Part shown: in pieces, positions 54,582 to 62,157 of the stretch
Layout: every line of letters starts with the position of its first letter
Numbering within the stretch: position 1 is the first letter of the stretch
Assembly (NCBI GenBank): GCA_017643365.1
Contig: JAEPNO010000017.1
Span: forward strand, 1 to 64,000
DNA: 64,000 nucleotides
From: Balneolaceae bacterium
GTDB lineage: Bacteria > Bacteroidota > Rhodothermia > Balneolales > Balneolaceae
Direction of reading: 5' to 3'
The notes under the pieces: generated by a model
Told to the model about the DNA's origin: nothing
The model's input: only the letters and a program-made list of their open reading frames with translations
Databases searched by the model: none
Translations under genes and position numbers: made by a program

Positions 54582-55397
54582 ATGAATTTTAGCTCCTCAG
54601 TGGCATTTTATGTGATTTTCTCATTGCCGGCAATTCTCATTATATCCACTTCTATCTCGGGTCTACTTTATGAAGATGATGTTGTGCGACAAAATCTAAT
54701 CAAGCAGTTTGAACAATTGTTTGGCGCCGAAAGTGCATCCGCTATCGATAAAGTTCTTGAAAATGCTAATGAAAGCGCATCCTCAAATTGGGCTAGATTG
54801 CTTGGCTTATTTATGTTAATAATAAGTGCAACTACGGTATTTGTATCTCTTCAGGATGGTATAAATAGAGTATGGGGGGTAAAAGCCAAGCCGGATAAAA
54901 ATGTGTTCATGTTTTTTAAAAACCGGGCACTTTCGTTGGCAATGGCAAGTAGTATTGGATTTTTAATGCTTGTTTCACTGTTAATTGAAGCCACCATCAA
55001 CATATTTAATGAGCTCGCGCTTAACATATTTCAAGCATCCAATTTTTCTATCATTTCTCTTACAAATACCATTATTTCGTTTGTGTTAACAGCCTTGGTT
55101 TTTTCTTGTTTATTTAAAGTGATACCGGATGCTAAAACAAGATGGAAAAATGTATTTGGAGGCGCGTTATTTACAACGTCTTTTTTCGTGTTAGGTAAAT
55201 TTCTGATTGGTTTCTATTTAGGAAATAGCTCGCTCGGTAATGTGTATGGAGCCGCCGGCTCACTGGTTGTTTTGCTAGTTTGGATTTTCTTTTCTTGCTT
55301 GATTGTACTGTTCGGGGCTCAATTTACAGCAACATATTCCAAAGCCATGGAAGAAGAAATAACCCCCGATGATAACGCTCAATTGATAGAAAATTGA
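54582..55397 (+). CDS. YihY/BrkB family membrane protein
   Basis: Inner-membrane protein with about six helices: VAFYVIFSLPAILIISTSIS, LMLIISATTVFVSLQDGINR, then a conserved VYGAAGSLVVLLVWIFFSCL near the end. The family is no longer thought to be RNase BN; its role is unknown. With ATG 54582 the protein is 271 residues and lacks about 30 N-terminal residues that family members carry. The frame is open upstream to a stop at 54480 and encodes a plausible extension (ending TTFKEFKLKEA), but it has no ATG, GTG or TTG. An ATT at 54501 is a candidate start. Confidence 0.82.
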   Translation: MNFSSSVAFYVIFSLPAILIISTSISGLLYEDDVVRQNLIKQFEQLFGAESASAIDKVLENANESASSNWARLLGLFMLIISATTVFVSLQDGINRVWGVKAKPDKNVFMFFKNRALSLAMASSIGFLMLVSLLIEATINIFNELALNIFQASNFSIISLTNTIISFVLTALVFSCLFKVIPDAKTRWKNVFGGALFTTSFFVLGKFLIGFYLGNSSLGNVYGAAGSLVVLLVWIFFSCLIVLFGAQFTATYSKAMEEEITPDDNAQLIEN

Positions 55398-55530
55398 ATA
55401 CCCTGCTTGATAATCGAGGATCAAAAATGCGGTTCTAGAGAGACTAAAATTTAAGTATTTAATAATCATACTTTGTAGTTAATAGTCGTATCTTTAAGGC
55501 TTCCAAATTTTTCAATTACTACAAAGTTAC

Positions 55531-57351
55531 ATGCACCAAGAGCTAAGAAATATAGCAATCATCGCTCACGTAGATCACGGGAAAACTACCCTTGTTGATC
55601 AAATCCTAAAACAGAGCGGAACCTTTAGAGAGAATCAAGAAGTAGAGGAGCGCGTGATGGATTCCGGCGATCTTGAGAAAGAACGCGGTATCACAATCAG
55701 CTCTAAAAACACAGCCATTAATTGGAAAGGCACAAAAGTTAATATCGTGGATACTCCCGGTCACGCCGATTTCGGTGGCGAAGTAGAACGTATCCTCAAA
55801 ATGGTGAATGGCGTTATTCTTTTAGTGGATGCTGCTGAAGGTCCACTTCCTCAAACAAAATTCGTACTTCGTAAGTCGCTTTCTTTGGGCTATAAGCCGA
55901 TTGTTGTTATCAATAAAATCGACCGTGGCGATGCTCGACCTGACGCTGTGTTAGACGAAATTTTTGATTTGTTTGTGATGCTGGATGCAACCAACGATCA
56001 GCTTGATTTCCCGGTGTTATACGCAATAGCCCGAGATGGGATCGCTAAAACCGATTTGGAAGATGAGGGCGAAAGCCTTGCTCCATTGATGGATAAAATT
56101 GTAGAGCACGTTCCTGCGCCAAGCCAACCCATCGAAAAAGAATTTAAAATGCTGGTTAGTTCTATTGATTGGAACGACTATGTTGGTCGAATTGCGGTTG
56201 GACGAATCGAGCAAGGTTCAGTGAAATTAAACCAAGAAGTGGCGTTAATCGGTGGCGATGGATCTAGCAAAATGAAAGGTCGCGCAACTAAATTATTCAC
56301 CTTCGATGGTTTAAATCGTAAACCGGTTGAAGAAGCTTTTGCCGGCGATATCGTGGCCATTGCCGGATATGATTCGGTAAACATCGGTGATACACTTACG
56401 GCTGTTTCCGACATGACTCCCCTGGAGTATGTGGATTTAGACAAGCCGACCATTGCGATGTATTTCAGAGTAAATAACTCGCCATTTGCAGGATTGGAAG
56501 GGAAATACGTGACATCAAATATGATCAAAGATCGTTTGATGCGCGAGGTTCGAACCAACGTTGCGATGAAAGTGGAGCAAACCGAAAGTCCTGATGTATT
56601 CAAGGTTTCAGGTCGTGGCGAACTTCAGATGGCTATTTTGATCGAAACAATGCGTCGTGAAGGCTTTGAATTTGCTGTTTCTCGTCCGGAAGTGCTAATG
56701 CAGGAAATGGACGGCGTTCTTAATGAGCCGGTTGAAGAAGTTATTGTTGATGTGCACACCGATTACAGCAACAAAGTGATTGATAACCTGCAGAAACGAA
56801 AAGGTATTATGCAGGGAATGAGCCAGGAAGGCGAAAACAACCGAATTGAGTTTCGTGTGCCTTCTCGTGGTTTGATTGGTTTCCGTGGCGAAATGCTTAC
56901 CGAAACTCGTGGAACAGGCATCATGCACCAGCAGTTTGATGGCTACGAGCCATTTGCAGGTGAAATTCCCGGACGAAGTAGAGGAGCGTTAATCGCTTTA
57001 GAAAAAGGTGATGTTACCGGTTATGCATTGGAAGGGATTCAAGATCGTGGTCAATTTTTTGTTGAACCAGGCGATCCAGTTTACATGGGTATGGTTGTTG
57101 GATTAAATAACCGAACCGACGATATGGTTGTAAATGTGGCAAAGAAGAAAAACCTTACCAACCACCGTGCAACTCAAACTGCTGATGGCGTGAAAATCTC
57201 GCAGGCAAAGAAAATGAGCCTTGAAGAATGTATTGAATTTATCGCCAACGATGAGCTGTTGGAAGTAACACCTCAAAGTTTAAGAATTCGTAAGAAGTTC
57301 TTAGATCATAACGAGCGTAAACGCGAAGAGAAAAAGAAGACAAACGCGTAG
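55531..57351 (+). CDS. typA: Ribosome-associated GTPase TypA/BipA
   Basis: Translational GTPase that acts in ribosome assembly and stress or low-temperature growth. The 606-residue protein has G motifs AHVDHGKTTL, DTPGHADFGGEVERIL and NKIDR, an EF-G-like middle (domains II, III and V), and the BipA-specific C-terminus (DGVKISQAKKMSLEECIEFI). It is full length with an ATG start and ends at a strong terminator. Confidence 0.95.
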   Translation: MHQELRNIAIIAHVDHGKTTLVDQILKQSGTFRENQEVEERVMDSGDLEKERGITISSKNTAINWKGTKVNIVDTPGHADFGGEVERILKMVNGVILLVDAAEGPLPQTKFVLRKSLSLGYKPIVVINKIDRGDARPDAVLDEIFDLFVMLDATNDQLDFPVLYAIARDGIAKTDLEDEGESLAPLMDKIVEHVPAPSQPIEKEFKMLVSSIDWNDYVGRIAVGRIEQGSVKLNQEVALIGGDGSSKMKGRATKLFTFDGLNRKPVEEAFAGDIVAIAGYDSVNIGDTLTAVSDMTPLEYVDLDKPTIAMYFRVNNSPFAGLEGKYVTSNMIKDRLMREVRTNVAMKVEQTESPDVFKVSGRGELQMAILIETMRREGFEFAVSRPEVLMQEMDGVLNEPVEEVIVDVHTDYSNKVIDNLQKRKGIMQGMSQEGENNRIEFRVPSRGLIGFRGEMLTETRGTGIMHQQFDGYEPFAGEIPGRSRGALIALEKGDVTGYALEGIQDRGQFFVEPGDPVYMGMVVGLNNRTDDMVVNVAKKKNLTNHRATQTADGVKISQAKKMSLEECIEFIANDELLEVTPQSLRIRKKFLDHNERKREEKKKTNA

Positions 57352-57360
57352 ATAATTAAA

Positions 57361-57393
57361 AAGCCGAAAGGATTTCCCTTCGGCTTTTTTTAT
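57361..57393 (+). terminator. Intrinsic terminator after typA
   Basis: An 8-bp stem (AAGCCGAA at 57361-57368 with TTCGGCTT at 57379-57386) followed by TTTTTAT. Confidence 0.87.
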
Positions 57394-57567
57394 ACCCCTA
57401 AAATTAATTAAAGATTCTGCCGCAGTATCAGTGCGGGGCTGTTGAAGCTTGTGCGCAGCTAAAAGCCCATTTGACAGAAACAGTGTTTTTGGTCGTTCAT
57501 TTTCCCCTATAAGATCCCCCCGAGAAAGCCAAAATTGTAAATGATACCAGAGATGTTTTCAACATCG

Positions 57568-57594
57568 AGAAATTATTTCTAGGGAATAATTTCT
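57568..57594. promoter_or_regulatory. 10-bp inverted repeat upstream of the hybrid sensor gene
   Basis: AGAAATTATT (57568-57577) and AATAATTTCT (57585-57594) are exact reverse complements around TCTAGGG. It is an operator candidate 80 bp before the start codon of the hybrid sensor. Confidence 0.45.
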
Positions 57595-57639
57595 GTTATC
57601 AAAGTAGAAAATGGATTTTGATCTTTTGTTACACTATCC

Positions 57640-57669
57640 TATCAAAAGTTTGTCAAATTCTATCAAATG
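57640..57669 (+). promoter_or_regulatory. Helically phased TCAAA direct repeats
   Basis: TCAAA occurs at 57642, 57653 and 57663, spaced 11 and 10 bp, with CTATCAAA repeated exactly 21 bp apart (57639 and 57660). It directly precedes the hybrid sensor start and could be a binding site for its AraC domain. This is inference. Confidence 0.4.
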
Positions 57670-57676
57670 TGCGTAA

Positions 57677-60600
57677 ATGAGGCTAAAAATAGGGTTGTTA
57701 GTAAGCGTTTTGGCTTTTTTTGCCACTTCTCTTTTTGCATTTCAGGATGAAGTCATTCCATTTAGATGGGAAGACTTACCCGGCAAGTATACGGTAAGGC
57801 ATTTAACAGTTGATGATGGCTTACCTATAAATTCCATCAACAGGATGGTTCATCATACCGATGGTTTTATCTATTTTGCCACTAATGATGGATTAGTGAA
57901 ATTTGATGGGCAAGACTACGAGATATTTAATACTTCAAAGTATCCTGTTTTAAATAGTAACAGGTTTAACTGGGTTGGTTCGGGCGCAAACAATGAACTT
58001 TGGTTTCGTGATATTGAAAATCACTTATACCAATTGGATAAAACTGAAATTAAGAAACTTCAAGACATTTCAGCTTTTGAAGATCTTGATGTGCTTAAAA
58101 TCGAAAAGTTGAATAGTGAAGCCGTTTTGCTAACTACGAACCAAGGATTTTATGTGCAAAATGGACCATTCAGTTTTAAACAATATCCTTTCAGTTTTAA
58201 ACAATATCCTTTTATTGAGACCCAAAAGTTTATCGATAATAGCTTTGTTATTAGTGAAAACAGAATATTGTTTTTTATAGATGAAGGAGCATTAATAATT
58301 GATAATGAAAGTCTGCAAAAGCTGATCAGTTCAACTGACTTAAAAATCGATGTAACGACAATATTTGATCAATACACTACTGCTGATGGTCATATTTGGA
58401 TTCTGACCGATGACGGGAAATTATTGGAAATTGAATCGAACTATGAACAGCATTTATATGAGGATCCTCAATTTTCAGGCATCGAGTTTCGCGATTTGAT
58501 AGAATTGGATCAAAATGTGTTACTGATCAATTCTTCGATTGGGTACATCAGCTTCGATAGAGGAACGAACTCGTTTGAATTGACTGAATACACCTCAGAG
58601 ATGGAAGAATATCACGTTAATGATTTATGGGACCAAGGTGAATTCAATCAAATATATTCGTTAAACGACGAGTTGTTTATCGAGGGAAATTCTGTTTTTA
58701 AAGCTTCAAAGAATATTAATCAGATTACAAGGGATACAGAAGGGAGCTTGTGGGTTCCAACTAATGGAGATGGTGTTTATCAATTAGTTGAGCAGCGTAT
58801 AATTACAATAGATGATGAAATAATAAATGGGTTGTCTAATGTATATGGTATGGCAGAGCGAGGGGATGAAATTTGGATTACAAGCTTTGAAAATGGCGTA
58901 TTTAGCATATCAAATTCAGAGATAAAGAATTGGAATTCTACTTCTGAAGATGAACAAATGGTGTACATGCGAAGTGTTGCTTCAGAAACTGTATTATATG
59001 CCGGGAGCTTTTTTCTATTTCGTTTTGTAGATAATAGATGGGTTTTGGATGAGACATTGGGGGAAGTAAGCGATCTAATTGATGTTATATATTTTGATAA
59101 CAATGATAACTTTTATGTGGGAACAGGCAGACAATTATTCATAAAAGAAAAAGAAAATTTTAAAGAATTTAGAGATGAAAAGGGTGAGGTAATTGATGGG
59201 GTCAATTTCCTGAAAAGTTATTTTAATCAAGAAATAATAGCCGGTACGCATAACAAAGGAGTTGCAATATTAGGAGCGAATCGTTCGGTTATGTATATCG
59301 ATGAATCTAAAGGTTTAGGATCTAATACCATTCGAGATGTATGGGTTTCATCAAAAGACACACTTTGGGTTGTAACCGAAGATCAGGGCTTAAATCGAGT
59401 GGTTTTATCAGAATCCAAAGAAATAAAAGGGGTCATAAAAATTACTGTGTCAGATGGTCTAATTGATAATTCTTTGCACAGGATGATCCGAGATGATTTT
59501 GGCTTCTTTTGGATCAATTCTAATAAGGGGATTATGAGAATTGCTGAAAATGACCTTAACAAATACGCTGATGGTGCAATCACATTTTTACCGATTTACA
59601 TCTTTGATAAATCAAACGGATTAAAAAATGTAGAAGGAAATGGAGGTACTCAGAATGCAGGTTTACTAACCGAAGATGGAAAATTATTTTTCCCAAATCA
59701 GCCGGGGTTAATCTACACAAAGCCGGAATGGCATATTGATATAACATCGGAGTTAAGAAAACCTATTTTCGAATGGGTAGCATTTAATGATTCAAGCATT
59801 GTACCGCATAGTGATTATGAAGTAACACTCCCCAAAACGGCAAGAGATTTACAAGTGAAGTTTACGGTGCCGACGTTTAGCCAACCCAATAAATTAACAT
59901 TTAGATATAAGGTGCCCGGAGTAGTTGATACATGGCAATTTGCCGGGGTTGAACGTTTAGCACGGCTAACAAATTTGCCCGCAGGAAACCTTCAATTAAT
60001 TGTTGAAGCACAATTGGCAGACAGCAGAGAAGTAACTACTTCAATGTTAACTCTAAATATTGAGCCAAAATTCTATGAGACGAAGGCATTTATACTTTTA
60101 ATTGGAATAACAATTGTACTACTGTTTGTTGGTGGGTTTAGATTGTTGTTAGTGCAGGCTCAAAGGAGAGAAAAGTATCTTAATAAAATTGTAACCGAAC
60201 GCACAAAGGAACTTACTGAAGAGAAAAAAAGGACAGAAGAGGCACTGATTCAGGTTAAAAAATTAGATGAATCGAAAACCCAGTTTTTCACAAAAATTAC
60301 TCACGAATTACGTACACCACTCAGTTTGATTTTAAGCCCACTAAACGAAATGATTAGTGGTGATGCAAAATCGTTGGATAAGAAAAATCAAAATCTTGAT
60401 TTGATCCATCGAAACGCGGTTCGGTTAAAAGATTTAGTTGGTCAGTTATTGAACATTTCGAAATTAAATGCTGGTGAACTTGAGCTGGATCCGGAACCTA
60501 TTGATATCGTGAGCTACACACAGTCAATTATTGCTCAGTTTGAACATCGAATCGAGTATAAAAAAATTCGATTCCACATTGATTCGGATTCATTAAATCA

Positions 60601-61795
60601 ACATCACTTAAATATTGATAAAAATGCCTGGGGGCATATTTGTACTAATTTGGTGGGGAATGCTTTAAAGTTTACACCAAAAAAAGGAGCAATAACCATT
60701 CGTTTTAGTGAAGACGATCATTCCTATTATTGCGATTTTTCAGATACCGGTGAAGGGATTAAAAAAAGAGACCTGCCATTTATTTTCGACAGTTATTATC
60801 AGGGCGAATCGAGTTTGTCAAAAGCAGAGGGGACAGGTATTGGCCTTGCGATGGTAAAAGGCTTGATTGATTTGATGAATGGTTCAATACATGTTGATTC
60901 AAGCCCCTCTGGAACTACATTTCGAATTGCGATGAGGAAAGAGCTTCACCAAGTTGAAGAGTGGATCAATACAACAAAAGAAGCGGATAGCAAAGAATTA
61001 GAAAACCCGAGTGTAATATTTCAAACTAACCAGGGCACACCGAATTCAAGTCATCGAGCCAATGTTATGTTAGTAGAAGACAATGACGACATGAGGACGT
61101 ATTTGCAATCAGTTATTTCAGGGATGTTTGACGTTAAGGCAGCTGAAAATGGTCTTGAAGCACTAAAATTATTGGATGATTTTATACCGGATATTATAGT
61201 ATCTGATATCATGATGCCGGAAATAGATGGCTACGAGATGGTAAAAAAGATCAGGAGTTTAGATCGTTTTGCACATATCCCGGTGATATTTATAAGTGCA
61301 AAAGATAGTGTAGCTGAAATTGAATACGGGTTAAACGCCGGCGCTGATATCTATCTGCCAAAACCATTTGAAAACAGCCTGTTGATTACACAAATAAATG
61401 CATTGTTACGTAGAGAGAAAGCATTGCTTGAGTCGACCAGTCATACATCTGAGCAATTATCAGAACTTGAAGTGCAGGTAATTGAAATCATTAAGCGGCA
61501 TTTAGGGAATCCCGATCTCAGTGTTGATATGATTGCAATAGCATTGTCAATGAGTAGCCCAACTTTATACAGAAAGTGGCGAAACGTAAGTGATGAGTCT
61601 ATTAATTCAACAATACTACAGTATCGTTTCGTAGAGGCATTAGAATTGATACAAAAGGATGGGCTATCAATTTCTGAAGCTTCTTATGCAGTAGGCTTTT
61701 CTAACCTTGCATATTTTTCTAAAGCTTTTAAAAAGAAGTATGGGTATTCACCTAAACATTATTTAGAGATGAATGAGACAGCAAGTGAGTATTGA
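57677..61795 (+). CDS. Hybrid two-component sensor with AraC output (HTCS)
   Basis: One-protein signalling system that senses a periplasmic ligand and controls transcription. Order: signal peptide (1-22), two-component-regulator propeller repeats (about 25-740), Y_Y_Y-like domain (about 745-800), membrane helix (about 804-827), HisKA with His876 (KITHELRTPLSLIL), HATPase (GTGIGLAMVKGLIDLMNGS), receiver with Asp1177 (DIIVSDIMMPEIDG), and AraC HTH (about 1280-1372, DMIAIALSMSSPTLYRKW and ISEASYAVGFSN). Length 1372 residues, intact. The target genes are not adjacent. It contains a 7-residue tandem duplication. Confidence 0.93.
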   Translation: MRLKIGLLVSVLAFFATSLFAFQDEVIPFRWEDLPGKYTVRHLTVDDGLPINSINRMVHHTDGFIYFATNDGLVKFDGQDYEIFNTSKYPVLNSNRFNWVGSGANNELWFRDIENHLYQLDKTEIKKLQDISAFEDLDVLKIEKLNSEAVLLTTNQGFYVQNGPFSFKQYPFSFKQYPFIETQKFIDNSFVISENRILFFIDEGALIIDNESLQKLISSTDLKIDVTTIFDQYTTADGHIWILTDDGKLLEIESNYEQHLYEDPQFSGIEFRDLIELDQNVLLINSSIGYISFDRGTNSFELTEYTSEMEEYHVNDLWDQGEFNQIYSLNDELFIEGNSVFKASKNINQITRDTEGSLWVPTNGDGVYQLVEQRIITIDDEIINGLSNVYGMAERGDEIWITSFENGVFSISNSEIKNWNSTSEDEQMVYMRSVASETVLYAGSFFLFRFVDNRWVLDETLGEVSDLIDVIYFDNNDNFYVGTGRQLFIKEKENFKEFRDEKGEVIDGVNFLKSYFNQEIIAGTHNKGVAILGANRSVMYIDESKGLGSNTIRDVWVSSKDTLWVVTEDQGLNRVVLSESKEIKGVIKITVSDGLIDNSLHRMIRDDFGFFWINSNKGIMRIAENDLNKYADGAITFLPIYIFDKSNGLKNVEGNGGTQNAGLLTEDGKLFFPNQPGLIYTKPEWHIDITSELRKPIFEWVAFNDSSIVPHSDYEVTLPKTARDLQVKFTVPTFSQPNKLTFRYKVPGVVDTWQFAGVERLARLTNLPAGNLQLIVEAQLADSREVTTSMLTLNIEPKFYETKAFILLIGITIVLLFVGGFRLLLVQAQRREKYLNKIVTERTKELTEEKKRTEEALIQVKKLDESKTQFFTKITHELRTPLSLILSPLNEMISGDAKSLDKKNQNLDLIHRNAVRLKDLVGQLLNISKLNAGELELDPEPIDIVSYTQSIIAQFEHRIEYKKIRFHIDSDSLNQHHLNIDKNAWGHICTNLVGNALKFTPKKGAITIRFSEDDHSYYCDFSDTGEGIKKRDLPFIFDSYYQGESSLSKAEGTGIGLAMVKGLIDLMNGSIHVDSSPSGTTFRIAMRKELHQVEEWINTTKEADSKELENPSVIFQTNQGTPNSSHRANVMLVEDNDDMRTYLQSVISGMFDVKAAENGLEALKLLDDFIPDIIVSDIMMPEIDGYEMVKKIRSLDRFAHIPVIFISAKDSVAEIEYGLNAGADIYLPKPFENSLLITQINALLRREKALLESTSHTSEQLSELEVQVIEIIKRHLGNPDLSVDMIAIALSMSSPTLYRKWRNVSDESINSTILQYRFVEALELIQKDGLSISEASYAVGFSNLAYFSKAFKKKYGYSPKHYLEMNETASEY
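58169..58210 (+). repeat. In-frame 21-bp tandem duplication in the hybrid sensor
   Basis: Two perfect copies of a 21-bp unit give FSFKQYP twice in succession in the propeller region. No frame disruption. Confidence 0.9.
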
Positions 61796-61799
61796 GTGT

Positions 61800-62024
61800 T
61801 TATTTCTTAAATCCGAGTTTAGATAGAAATCCTTTTTTGGATTCATCTCTTTTATATTTTTGCTCAGTTTGAATTTTTCGTTTGCATCCCTGGCAAGCTA
61901 ATTTCGCCGAACCTTTATATTCAATTTCTGCAAGTTCTACTATATAACCACCTATAATTCGAATCTCGTTTTCCACCGAATTGCATTTAAAGCAACGTCG
62001 TTTATCTTCTGATACTTCTGCCAC
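61800..62024 (-). CDS. Small CXXC zinc-ribbon protein, unknown function
   Basis: A 74-residue basic protein with two CXXC knuckles, CFKC (about 11-14) and CQGC (about 44-47), separated by a beta hairpin-like stretch, then a Lys-rich tail (KKGFLSKLGFKK). This is a zinc-ribbon layout used in RNA- or DNA-binding or adaptor proteins. It converges with the hybrid sensor gene 4 bp away and lies 133 bp downstream of recG. Confidence 0.7.
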   Translation of the reverse strand: MAEVSEDKRRCFKCNSVENEIRIIGGYIVELAEIEYKGSAKLACQGCKRKIQTEQKYKRDESKKGFLSKLGFKK

Positions 62025-62157
62025 GCCTTAAGCCATTTTTATATTTTTAAACTAGTCCTAAAATCCTATTTATTGTACACAGTATAAATAAACAGTAGTG
62101 ATAGTGTAGAGATGCTAATACCCCGAATATTAGCGCTTTCTAATATAATAAACATTG

